Counted from the first letter of the stretch, positions 22,106 to 32,799 are shown. The stretch is DNA of 64,000 bases from Nageia nagi (GCA_050084985.1 JBITNC010000001.1:51522001-51586000), one strand, 5' to 3'. A program made the numbers and translations. The notes: generated by a model not told the origin, from the sequence alone.

Positions 22106-23100
22106 TCATATTGAATTCATGTTTATGATGACAACTTCATCTCTAGGAGGATTTTATGTTGTATAGTGTTGATTTTGTTATACACCTTCATGGTAAGTTT
22201 GCTCTACATGAATAATTTGTTAAAAAAACTGGCTAATCTAACATTGTTTAGTTATCCATATGTGAGGAACTCTTATGTGTTTTTTAGCACTATTCATTTA
22301 TCCATATGTAAGGAACTCATATGTGTATATTCTATTTTTGGTCAATCTAGCACTGTTCAGTTATCCATATGTGAGGAACTCTTGTGTGTCTTTTGGCACT
22401 ATTTAGTTATCCATATGTGAGAAATTTGTATGTGCATATTTTATTTTTGTTCAATCTAGCACTGTTTAGTTATCCATATGTGAGGAACTCTTATGTGTCA
22501 TTTGTCACTATTCAGTTATCCATGTGTGAGGAACTCTTATGTGCATGATCTAGCATTGTTCAATTATCCATGTGTGAGAAACTCTTATGTGGCTTTTGGC
22601 ACTATTTAGTTATCAATATGTAAGGAACTTGTATGTGCATGCTCTATTTCATAATAATAATCAACACATGTCTTATATATAGTAGGTGACTATGAGTTTT
22701 TTGGCATGGTATCTTCATGGTGGATTATAATGCACCATTAATCAATTCATGATGGAATTTATGTGATTCATATATCCTTATTGATATGAATATGATGCAT
22801 CTAACTAATCTTATTATTTGAGCTGCTTATGACTTGTAGGTTCTTTTGAGATTACAGGTTGCTTACCTCAAGTATGTAGGCTCTTCAAGACTCTTCATGA
22901 CTTCCAGTTGGATGACTACTTCATGTACATTGAAATTAGCTATGGTTAATGATTATATTTGGCAAAGTTGTGAGTCTCAAACTAGATATTTTTTACTTCA
23001 CAAATATATAAAAAGTTATCATCTCCATTGTATTTATTTGGAGGAGGACTCTCTTACTTTCTTTTCTTCTTCTCTCTTACTCACTCTATCCCAATATTGC
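22106..23100 (+). other. Copia B 3' noncoding block with 8-copy tandem repeat
   Basis: About 1 kb separates the pol stop from the 3' LTR. From 22241 to 22650 it holds eight copies of a 46-63 bp unit built on TTATCCATATGTGAGGAACT, partly in a short/long alternation. From 22663 onward follows a stretch (CAACACATG...GTGACTATGAG...GCACCATT..TCAA) that recurs in A at 25661 and C at 38648. The small frames at 22166-22420 and 22846-23127 are within this noncoding block. Confidence 0.8.
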
Positions 23101-23112
23101 ATTAAGAGGGAG
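23101..23112 (+). other. Copia B polypurine tract
   Basis: ATTAAGAGGGAG abuts the 3' LTR start TGTTGGAATG at 23113. The base change GGGGG to GAGGG is probably decay. Confidence 0.85.
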
Positions 23113-23617
23113 TGTTGGAATGTATAATGCATTATTGTAAAGGTTGTATTATATATTCTATGTAAATTCACTAATACTTAAGGGTATAATTTAATACCTT
23201 AAGTATTTAAGTGAATATGATAATGTAACTTATCCTACACTCCATGTCATGAGCATGCCCCTTGGGTAAAAGGATGTGCATGTCATGTTTTTGTACATTG
23301 GATAAAAGGATGATCTAAAGAGGGATTTTGGCCTATAAATAGAAGGCTCCCTTTTTGTGATCACATACCAATTTGTGAAGTAAAGTTATGCTATAAGATA
23401 AAAGTGTAGGAGTTGAAATTAGGAGGATTGTAAGAGAGTTGTATTTGTGATTGAAGTAAAGATCTAGTTAGTGGATGTACTCCTAGATAAAGGAACCACG
23501 TTACATCTTGAGTTACTTTGTGATATTATCTTATTTATGAGTTTTTTAGATGTGTATTGTGAGTTTTCAAGAGATCTTGATTATTTAAGAATTATCTTAT
23601 TAGTGTTAGTTTCTTCA
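23113..23617 (+). repeat. Copia B 3' LTR
   Basis: 505 bp, colinear with the 5' LTR without indels visible by eye. The U3 hairpin is at 23166-23216 and the TATA box near 23334. It ends ...GTTTCTTCA, followed by the right target-site copy GAATA (23618-23622). Confidence 0.95.
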
Positions 23618-23622
23618 GAATA

Positions 23623-25340
23623 TGATTACAATGAGGATATTGGTGATCTATAGGACTCTTCAACTGCATCTATATGGTTGGATATCAATGTGGATAAGTC
23701 ATCTTATTGAAAAACAACTTTCAATTAAGAGGATAAAAAGAAGTATGACCTTGAACAAATATTTATTTTTTAAAATTGATAACAAAAATAAGCCCTCATC
23801 ATTCAATGAAGCTTCAAAGCATGAGTGCTCAATGGAAGCCATGAAAGTGGAGTATGAGACAGTTATGAAAATAAAACTTAGAACTTGGTTCCTTATCCCA
23901 ATAAGAGAAATGTGATTGAAAATGAGTGGATATATAAGGTTAAATGTAATTTATTTGGGGATTTTAAGAAATACAAGGTAAGGTTAGTGACCAAAGGTTT
24001 TGCTTAGAAATACGGAGTTGATTATGAAGAAACTTTTTCTCCCATGGTAAAGATGCCCACTATTAGAATAATCCTTGCTCTTTTAGTAACTCAGGGTTGG
24101 AAGATTTTTCAACTTGATGTAAAATGTGTATTTTTTAATGGTGACTTAGATGTGAAAATCCATATGAATAAACTAGAGGGTTTGTTGTGGAAGGAAAAGA
24201 TTCATTTATGTGCAAGCTAAAGAATTCATTGTATGGACTTATGCAAACACCTAGAGCTTGGTATAAGAAGATTTCATATTACTTTATAGATATTGAATTC
24301 TTCAAGTGCTTCTTTGAATCTAATCTATATATGCTCAATCAAGGAAAAGGCATGATCTTAAATCTCCTTTATATGGATGATCTTCTAATCACTAGGAATA
24401 ATGATAAAATCATCCAAGAGTGTATATCCAAACTTAAAGAAATATTTTAAATGAGTCATCTTGATATCTTACACTACTATATTAGAATGGAAGTATACCA
24501 ATAAAAGGATTGTATATATCTTAGTTAACCTAAGTATATATTAGACATGTTATAAAAGTTTAGAATGGAGGACTGCAAATCTATTGTAATCCTAGTCTAT
24601 CCTAGAATTACTTTATCTCTTAGCTCTAACTCTTAGTTGGAAAATGCTATGACTTATAGGAAATTAATTGAAAGTGTATTGTATTTGACTATTTTCATTC
24701 TAGATATTACCTTTATAGTAAATATTATGGTATAATTTATGTAAAACCCATATATTAAGCACCTCAATGTTGTTAAGTAAATCTTAAGGTATATTATGAG
24801 AATGAAAGATCTTGCTCACAAGTATTTCAAGTTGCCTTTAATTGTTCTCTTAGGGTTATCAAATTATAACTATGGGGAAGATACAAACAACAAGAAATCA
24901 ACCTTTATGTATGTGTTTAGCATTGATTTAGGTGTTATCTCTTGGGCTTCTAAGAAGCAACCTACTATTTCTCTTTCCAATATAAAAGTTGAATACTGAG
25001 CCATGTCTATTATGACCCAAGAAGTTATTTGGCTTAGGCATCTTCTGAAAAAAATTAGGTATGAGAAAGCTCACCTATCTTTGATTTCTTTAGATAATTA
25101 GTCACCTATTTCTTTGGCTAGGAATCATATTTTCCATTAAATAATACAACATGTTGAAATCCAAGCACACTTCATTATGGAGAAGGTTATAGATGGCAAT
25201 ATACACTTGCAATATTATCCATCCATCCTAAACTCTATTGATTTGTTCACTAAACCCCTTCTTGAAGCATAATTTTGCAAGCTTGGGGATTCTATTAGGT
25301 TGATGAATTTTCACTCAAAGAGTAGTGAAGTTTGAATTCT
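23623..25340 (+). pseudogene. Copia A reverse transcriptase and RNase H relic
   Basis: The A pol frame resumes right after the B insertion (EEYDYNEDIGD...SIWLDINVDKS). RT pieces include NVIENEWIYKVKCN, KYKVRLVTKGFA, KMPTIRIILALLVTQGWKIFQLDVKCVFFNGDLDVKIHM, SLYGLMQTPRAWYKKI (24187-24450 open) and the catalytic box at 24370-24381. That box reads YMDD where copia usually has YVDD. RNase H pieces are NYNYGEDTNNKKSTFMYVFSIDLGVISWASKKQPTISLSNIKVEY (24796-24999), and the SILNSIDLFTKPLLEA end at about 25230. Stops are frequent. Confidence 0.88.
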
Positions 25341-26103
25341 TGTGTTGAATTCATATTTATGATAATAACTTCATCCCTAAGAGGAATTTTAGTTGTATAT
25401 TATTGATCTATGTGTACTTTTTAGCTAGTTCTCTTTATATGATGAATAATTTGTACACTTTGAGAATATAATATAGACCATCATTAGCACTATTCATTTT
25501 TCTATATGGAAGGAACTCATATGTGTGTATAGTGTATCATTTTTGTACTATTCAATTATCCATATGTGAAAAAATTGTATGTATCTTTTGGCACTATTCA
25601 ATTATCCATGTTTGAGGAACTTGTATGTGCATTTTTTCATGCTTTATTTATTATGATAATCAACACATGTTTTGTATATAGCAGGTGACTATGAGTATTG
25701 GCTTGGAATATTCATGATGACTTATAGTGTACCATTGATCATTTTATGATGATATTACTTGATTCATTTATCTTTGATATGAATATGTATATGATTCATA
25801 TAATTAATATTATTTTTTGAGTTGTCTGTAGCTTGTAGGTTTCTTTTTGAGATTGTAGGTTACTTCAAGTATGAAGGCTCATCATGTCAACTTCTAGTTG
25901 GATGACTACTTTATGTATATTTAAAGTAGTTCTGATTAATGATTGTATTATAAACCATTTGTTAGAATGGTAAAGTAGTGATTCTAAAACTAAGATCTTA
26001 CTTAATAAAGATGTAAAGTTTATCATCTTTGATTGTATCTATATGAAGGAGAACTCTCTTTTACTCTCTTTCTTTTCTCTTCTTCACTCTATCTTAATAT
26101 TGC
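25341..26103 (+). other. Copia A 3' noncoding block
   Basis: It corresponds to the block in copia B. Three copies of the CACTATTCA-TTATCCATATGTGA unit lie at about 25488-25650. The CAACACATG...GTGACTATGAG stretch follows from 25661. The pre-LTR segment has the same CTCTCTTTTACTCTC-rich end as B. Confidence 0.75.
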
Positions 26104-26603
26104 AATAAAGGGGGGTGTTGGAATGTATAATGCATTATTGTAAGGTTTTGTAAGGTTCTTCTTATAAATTCATCAACACTTAAGGGTATCCCTAGACACC
26201 TTAAGTATTTAAGTGAATATAATAATATAACTTATCTTACACTCCTTCTCATGAGCATGCCGTATGGGTAAAAGTGTGATGCATGTCATGATATTTTACA
26301 ATGATTAAAAGGGTGATCCAAAGGAGCATTTTGGCCTATAAATAGAAGGCCCTATCCTTGAGATCATACACCAAAAATTTGAAGCAAAGTTATGCTCTAG
26401 AATTAGTATTAGGAGAGGAGGAAAGAGGTCTTGTAAGAGACTTATATTTATGAATGATAAAGATGGTCTTGTAAGAGACTTATATTTATGAATGATAAAG
26501 ATCTTAGTTAGTGGATGTACTCCCATCATTAAGTATTTTTTATGAGAGCTTTCAAGTGATATTGGTAGATTAGGATTTTAGTCTTTTAGGATTAAATCAT
26601 TCA
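26104..26603 (+). repeat. Copia A polypurine tract and 3' LTR
   Basis: The tract AATAAAGGGGGG (26104-26115) leads into TGTTGGAATG at 26116. The LTR is 488 bp against 502 bp for the 5' copy. It carries a tandem duplication of about 37 bp beginning GTCTTGTAAGAGACTT (second copy from about 26466). It has also lost the GGAGGAACCAC...GTGAGATTG segment present in the 5' copy. The U3 hairpin is at 26168-26218. It ends at 26603, where the 17-bp array resumes. Confidence 0.85.
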
Positions 26604-28265
26604 TACTTGGTGGGCATTGATGACATGGTAAATATGACGATATGGCAAACATTGATGATGTGGTAGACATTGATGACATGGAAGGCATTGATGTTGTAGT
26701 GAATCTAGTGACATGGCAAATCTGGTGATATGGTATGATGATGTGGTATATATGATGATATGGTAAATATGATGATGAGGTAGGGGATGATGACATGGTG
26801 AATATCATGACATGGAAGATAGGATGACATGGTGTATATGATGATGTAGCACATATGATGATATGGCACATATGATAACATGTTGCATATGATTACATGG
26901 AAAATTGATGAGGTGGAGAATTTTCTAACATGGATAATTTGATGACATGGTAAATTTTATGACATGATAAATATGATGATGTGGTGAAAATGATGATATG
27001 GTGAATATAATGACATGGAGCATTTGATGATGTGACTTGAGATGATGATGTGGAAGGAGATGATGCTATGGTGAAAATCATGACATGGTGAAGTTGATGA
27101 TATGAAAAGAGATAATGGTATCAAAGATGATGATATGGTGGGAGATGATCATGTATCAGGATATGATTATGTGGCAAATACTATGATGTGAAAAATATGA
27201 TGACATGGTAAACATGATGATGTGATGAGAATGATGATGTAGTGAATATGATTATGTGGTGAATATGATGACATGGTCAATATGATGATATGGAGAATAT
27301 GATGATGTAGTAGATATGATGATGTCGTGAATATGATGACATGGTGGATATTATGATGTGGTAGCAAGGGTGACATGATAAATATGATGATGTGATAGAT
27401 ATGATGATGTGGTGATAAGGGTGATGTGGTGAATATGATGACATGTTGAATATGATTATGTGATGGTGAGGGTGACATGGTGAATATTATAGCATGATGA
27501 ATATGATGACATGGTGGTCAGGTGACATGGTGAATATGATGATGTGGTGGTGAGGGTGACATGGCAAATATGATGACATGGATATGATGATGTGGTAGCA
27601 AGGGTGTTGTGATGAATATGATAACATGGTGACAAGGATGATATGGAAAATATTATGATGTGGTGAATATAATGACATGGACACAAGGGTGACATGGTGA
27701 ATATTATGACATGGTCATGAGGATGATGTGGTGTATATGATGATGTGGCAACAAAAGTGATGTAGTGCATATGATGAGGTGTCAATGAGGGCAATGTGGT
27801 GAATATGATGATATGGCTTCAAGGGTGATGTGATGAATATGATGACATGGATTTGAGGATGATTTGGTGAATATGATGACATGATGAATATGATGATGTG
27901 GAAAATATAATGATGTGGTGAATATGATGACATGATGAATATGATGACATGGTGAATATGATGATGTGTCAAATATGATAATGTGACAAATATGATGATG
28001 TGGTGGTAAGGGTGACATGGAAAATATAATGATGTAACAATAAGGATGATATGGTGGTAAGGGTGACATACGAATATGATGATGTGGTAACAAGGGTACA
28101 TCGTGATGAGGGTGACATGGAAGAAATTATGATATGGTGATGAGGGTGATGTGGAAAATATGATGACATGATGATTAAGATGATGTGGCAATGAGGATGA
28201 TATGGCAATGAGAATGACATGGCAATGAGGGTGATATGGTAGAAAGATGATGTGGTGGTACATGC
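26604..28265. repeat. 17-bp tandem repeat array, right part
   Basis: Same degenerate unit as the left part (GATGATGTGGTGAATAT and variants). Interspersed longer variants contain GGTGAGGGTGACATGG. The His/Ser/Thr/Ile-rich minus-strand frames across 26578-28329 follow from the stop-free complement of the repeat and are not genes. Confidence 0.9.
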
Positions 28266-28809
28266 TACTTTTAAGAAAGCAACATGTGGCAGCATGAATC
28301 TCTCTTACATGGAAAAGTGGGACCCTCAAAAAATAATAAAAAAATTCAAAATGCCAAAACTTTTAAAATATAAATTTGTTTTGAGTGATTCAAATTGCAT
28401 TAGAGAGAAATTGGCATGAATTTTTGAATTTTATATCAAAATATTGAAACAAAAATTTTAAAATTTTGGATTTTTGATAGGTAAGATGATGCAAGATGAC
28501 ATGGCAAGGTAGGATCAACCAAAAATTAAAATGGTCATAACTTTTGCATTATTGCCTTGCTTTTGATATTCAAAAAGTATTAGAAAGATCTCAGAAATGG
28601 GTATCCAAAACATTCATGAAATTTTAGTTTCGGAAACTTTGAAATTTGACATATATTCAATGTATGTACATTGAAATTTCAAGAGCACATATATTGATCA
28701 AAACAACTTAGATTTTGATGATTATAATTGTATTATCAAAATACTAATAATTAGATTTCAAATCTATAAAAAGATTTAATTTTTGATAGACTAAAAATTC
28801 TTAAATACA
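28266..28809. other. AT-rich DNA, possible repeat fragment
   Basis: No coding signal. The stretch near 28530 (GGTCATAACTTTTGCATT...TATTAGAAAGATCTCAGA) resembles stretches at 50505-50560 and 50680-50740, so it is probably a dispersed noncoding repeat. Confidence 0.4.
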
Positions 28810-29930
28810 TAACAATATTTATGTTACATGTACCTAGTTTTGAATGTTTTTTTATGGGTATCTAACTCCTTTATTCCCAATTGATGATGCTCAAATATCA
28901 AATAAATATTTAAAAATATTATATCATATTTTAGCTGATCAAATAAATCATTTATTTTAAATAATGAGTATATATATTTTATATTGACCTTGTTGATTAT
29001 ATCAAATCAATCATTTATTTGAGGTAATGAGTATCTATTTTTGATAGTGACCTTATTGAGCATTATATAATCTAGACATAACCTCAAAGTTACACCCTTT
29101 TTCTTTACAAGTAACATAGGGCATCCCACTAAGAAACACTTGGTTTGATCAACCCTTTCTCCAAAAAATCCCTTCATTGTACCTTCAATTCCTACATCTC
29201 AATTATTATCATTTGATAGAGAGTACTTGATATAGATTCTATACTTAAAACTAGTTCGATTAAGAAATTGAATTCTTGTTAAGGGGATATTCTTGATAAC
29301 CACATATGAAACACATGCCAATAATTTTGCAATAGTAAACATAGTAAGAACAACCATTCTTCATCATCTTTTTCTTCCTTGTTATTAATTTTTACAACAT
29401 ACATAAGTCCCCTTTTCTAACTCATTTCAACTATAAGGAAGTTATTAACTGAGGTTAAGAGACCTTATGCTTGTTGAAAAGTATCCATCTAACCAAGCCT
29501 TTAATCAAGAAAGTTAACCATATCTCATGGAAATATACTATTAATGCTTTATGCTTTCACAACTAAACCATAGCTAAAACTAAATCAAAAGAGTTCATAA
29601 GTGCTACATAAAGGTCACACTTTGTAGTTACCTCAAGAAGGAATATCTCTACCTCTTTCAAACCATTGGTTACTAGGGATGTTTGCATAAATATTACACA
29701 TATTGAATTATATATTTTGTATTACACAAGCTAATTATACCCTCCTATCCTATAGATTTTAATCTCATATATGACAATTTAATACTAAAGGTCCTTTCAT
29801 AGGACATATTCCACCAAAATTATTGATAATATTGTGCATTATCATGACTCGATCAATAAGTAAAGTTTCACACCACCTTAGCCATTTCACTTTATTCAAC
29901 CAAAATGGTAATCTAAGTCTAATACACTCA
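28810..29930 (-). pseudogene. Ty3/gypsy protease-reverse transcriptase relic
   Basis: On the minus strand from about 29200 the frame reads [54 protein letters not shown]. It then reads INDLFDQLKYDIIFLNIYL...HHQLGIKELDTHKKTFKTRY. This is the gypsy RT block (GAPVLFVKKKDG..RLCIDYR.LNKVT..N.YPLP.ID.L.DQL...FSKIDL..GYHQ..I...D...TAF.TRY). A 63-bp in-frame duplication repeats [17 protein letters not shown]. The region above 29260 reads as decayed protease-to-RT linker. The YVDD-bearing part is absent. Confidence 0.8.
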
Positions 29931-29939
29931 AGATTTTAT

Positions 29940-30200
29940 GATTTTCTATGGTCAAAACACTAATAAGTGGTTTTTAGGATACTAATATATTGAGGATAAT
30001 TATAGAATATATGTTAATTATAGGATAGAGGCTAGTTATAGAATGGAGGTTAATTATAAGTTAGAGGCTACGTATGGAATAGATATTATTTTTATGATAG
30101 TGATTATTTTTAGAAGTGTGTTATTCCTTATATATTTTTAGTTTGTCTCTCTTGTATTTATACTTTATTAATGAATGTAATAGATCAACTCTCTCATTCA
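29940..30200 (+). repeat. Copia D 5' LTR (start unresolved)
   Basis: A promoter-like region (CCTTATATATTTTTAG near 30127) and a CT-rich end lead to CTCTCTCATTCA. This is followed nine bases later by the PBS. Neither the LTR start nor a 3' partner LTR was found, so only the right end is supported. Confidence 0.45.
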
Positions 30201-30209
30201 AATCTATTA

Positions 30210-30220
30210 TGGTATCAGAG
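30210..30220 (+). other. Copia D primer-binding site
   Basis: TGGTATCAGAG matches the initiator methionine tRNA primer site used by plant copia elements. It lies about 550 bp before the first gag-like codons. Confidence 0.75.
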
Positions 30221-30779
30221 AACATCTTGTAGGCAAATCATTCCTTTCTTCTAATCCCTTGTGAAGGTTTTTTCTTAAAAATATCTAAAGCTAAGGGAGA
30301 AAGGGTGTATATTCTAAATCTCATGCTTGTTTTTTTTATTTGTAATGCATACACCAAAATTGCATACTCCCTATTGTTACATGCATACATCAGACCTACA
30401 TAATACTTATTTCCTAGCACTCTATTATCTCAAAGAGAAAGCTATGTGTGAAGATAGAAAATTAAAGTATTGTAGATGCTCAATAATCCAATGAATGAAG
30501 CCATGAACAAATTTGTTTGGAAAAAAATCACCTTAATATGAGTGAAAAGTAAATTTTGCTACCATTTTTCACTAAAATTTGCTCACATTAATCTCAAATC
30601 AAGTACCATTTCACAATCTTGGGTTTAGAATCTTAGAAAATCTTGAATAGGATCTACAAAAAGTGGATGATTTCTTGATTTTTTTAGTAAAATCAGCATA
30701 AATGGATCAAAAATTCCTCCTTCCTAACTCTCAAGTCTTGAACAAAAATAATTATTCTTCTTAGAAGATAAAAATTTAA

Positions 30780-31458
30780 AACATTCTTAAATTTGAAGGT
30801 GTATGGGATATTATTAATGGGATTGAGAAATGCCTAAAAATTGTTGGAGATCTATAAAAAGAGTTTGATAGATGTAATAGAAAGGCATGTATGATCCTCC
30901 TTGGAATCTTGGATGATATACAACCCCATGTTCATGATTCCAAGGATGTTGTTGAATCTAGGAAAAAATGATAAAAACTATTTGAATCAAAGAATCAAAA
31001 TCAGATTCTTCATCTTCAGGGAAAATTACATAGTTTGAAGTTGAAAGGTGGAGAGAAGTTAGAATCTTTTATTTTCCAAGTTGCAAAACTTTGTGCCTTC
31101 CTACAAGTATTTGGATATCCTTGTACCCATTCGCTTGAGAGCTCTCCCAAAGTCCTATTGCATATTTGTGACATCCTTAAATATCACCAAACAGAAGCCA
31201 TACTTTAAAGAGTTGGTGAATATGCTACAATAAAAGGAGGCCTTCCATGAAATGGTGTGCACTTAGAAAGGTAATAAGAAGAAAAAAGGAAAAAGGTAAG
31301 TCATAAGATCCCAAAAAATTGAAAAAATGTTTCTTAATTTATGGAATGAAGGAGCATGAATTGCAAGATTATTGATACAACTCTTTTGCTCAATATTCTT
31401 TTAGTGAAAAAAAATAGAAAGGATCACCTCCAAGTAACAAAGGAGAATGGAAAAGTAG
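30780..31458 (+). pseudogene. Copia D gag relic
   Basis: The frame reads FEGVWDIINGIEKCLKIVGDL, then CNRKACMILLGILDDIQPHVHDSKDVVESRKK, then LHSLKLKGGEKLESFIFQVAKLCAFLQVFGYPCTHSLESSPKVLLHI. This is the UBN2 gag pattern (W..L.........L..KL..LK...G.SV..H......L...L...G.......L..SLP..). A knuckle-like CFLIYGMKEHELQDY at about 31330 has lost two cysteines. It is cut at 31463 by copia C and resumes at 39638. Confidence 0.7.
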
Positions 31459-31463
31459 AATAC

Positions 31464-31996
31464 TATTAGAATAAATAATGCACTATTATAATTATTATTC
31501 TTTATAAGGTATCTAAAGAATAATAAAACATCTAAAGAATAATAAAAATTCTCCTAATGTAGCTCTCTAATTAAACTCACTTAAATACTTAAAGTATCCT
31601 AAATACCTTTTAAGTATTTAAGTGCATTTAATATTCTCCTCCACTCACGCTCATGGCCATCTCATGGGAATGAGGATGCACATCCCATGTGCATAAGCTT
31701 TTCTCCTATAAATAGAAGGTCTTACTTTAGCCTTCTACACTTGATTTTGGAGGATTGTTATGCCATTAGAGTGTAGGATGATAGGCGGAGAGAATTATAA
31801 TGTTGTAAGAGAGTTTTTTGTGAGTGTTGAGAGGTAATAGAATCTTACTTAGAGTGGATTACTCTCATCCTAGAGAGGAACCACTATACATGGTTGTCTC
31901 ACTTGTATGTGATTGTGTGTTTTTCTCTTGAGTTATTACTTATTAGTTGAAGAACACTCCAAGGTGATCTTGGATGCAGGAGATTCATCTCTTTCA
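31464..31996 (+). repeat. Copia C 5' LTR
   Basis: Starts TATTAGAATAAATAAT (TG mutated to TA) and ends ...ATCTCTTTCA. The U3 hairpin CACTTAAATACTTAAA...TTTTAAGTATTTAAGTG lies at 31578-31624. The TATA box CCTATAAATAGAAGG is near 31708. A 20-bp-scale duplication of CATCTAAAGAATAATAAAA near 31515 distinguishes it from the 3' copy. Confidence 0.93.
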
Positions 31997-31997
31997 A

Positions 31998-32010
31998 TTG
32001 GTACCATATC
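31998..32010 (+). other. Copia C primer-binding site, decayed
   Basis: TTGGTACCATATC stands where TTGGTATCAGAGC stands in copia B. It keeps only the first six bases plus scattered matches to the tRNA-iMet primer site. Confidence 0.6.
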
Positions 32011-32422
32011 CTACTTGAAGGCTCTTCTTCTAGTTCTTCAAAGTTGCGAGGTAAAACAATTCAAGGTATACCATTTTTTTGTGAATTAATTTGTGATACT
32101 AACATTTGTTTTGTATATGTTCATTTCTTTTAGAAAAATTCTCATTTTTTTAGAGAATTTAGCAATGTTGTTAGGTAATGTTTTGTGCTAAAATTCTTTG
32201 CTAACAATAAAAATTCTCTTTGTTAAAATTTCTCAAAGTCAATAATTTTGTTATGATATTTATCATGTAATTTGAGAGCATAATTTTTGAAATTTTATAG
32301 AAGGAACAACATTTTGTAATTTATTTCTACAATTGTTTTTGCAATTTATTGTATTCTTTGCAAAATGTTTTACAATAAAAAGTAAATATATATATATATA
32401 TATTGCAAAATTTATGTAAAAT

Positions 32423-32737
32423 GGATTGGGAACAACAGATGGTGAATAGGCCATGGTTGAATAACTTGCCCATGGGAATATGGTGAGGAGTCCGCGAGTA
32501 GAGGACATTCAGTGACTACTATCTCATATTATTTTGATATGTTGCTTCACTATTTTTTTAAAGCCCTCGACATTCAGTGACTACGAGTCGTCGAGGCTTT
32601 AAAAAAATAGTGAAGCAACATATCAAACTAATATGAGATAGTAGTCACTGAATGTCCTCTACTCGCGGACTCCTCACCATATTCCCATGGGCAAGTTATT
32701 CAACCATGGCCTATTCACCATGTGTTGTTCTCAATCC
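32423..32737. repeat. Near-perfect 143-bp inverted repeat (giant hairpin)
   Basis: Arm 1 is 32423-32565 and arm 2 is 32595-32737. They are reverse complements over 143 bp with only three mismatches and no indel. With one bulged C the stem continues five more pairs (TCGAC/GTCGA), leaving an 18-base loop. The loop repeats part of the arm (GACATTCAGTGACTAC). The arms contain CpG-rich CCGCGAGTAG. They are far more alike than the two LTRs of the host element, so the inverted duplication is younger than the C insertion or has been homogenised. No terminal motif of a known transposon was seen. Confidence 0.95.
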
Positions 32738-32799
32738 CTCTTCTAGCTCGGTTGTGCAACTCCATCTCTCTATGTCCTCTACCACACCTACGCTAGCTC

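Larger units (their letters stand above)
14608..23617 (+). mobile_element. Copia B, complete nested element, 9010 bp
   Basis: LTRs at 14608-15112 and 23113-23617 are both 505 bp and differ at roughly 40 positions by eye. The PBS, leader, gag, protease, integrase, reverse transcriptase, RNase H, a 1-kb 3' noncoding block, polypurine tract and perfect target-site duplication are all present. Coding parts carry many stops, so the element is dead. It is large for a copia element because of a 3.5-kb leader and the 3' noncoding block. Confidence 0.95.
11847..26603 (+). mobile_element. Copia A, outer element of the nest (about 5.7 kb without the insert)
   Basis: A Ty1/copia element with LTRs at 11847-12348 and 26116-26603. 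Gag, protease and integrase lie on the left side, and reverse transcriptase and RNase H on the right side, of copia B. B interrupts the pol frame just after the conserved GY..H.RGY....Y.....ISK.V.F.E block. Domain order in A (PR-IN-RT-RH) defines copia. It sits within the 17-bp array. Flanking pentamers GATAT and TACTT do not match, so the target-site duplication has been lost or the flanks have recombined. Confidence 0.9.

Noticed and set aside
26578-28329. Minus-strand His/Thr/Ser-rich frames up to 204 codons
   Set aside because: Same explanation: the right half of the 17-bp array.
32263-32508. Minus-strand 81-codon frame ending in the large inverted repeat
   Set aside because: Half of it is the hairpin arm and the rest is AT-rich leader. 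The corresponding frame in the other arm runs into different sequence, so no conserved protein is implied.
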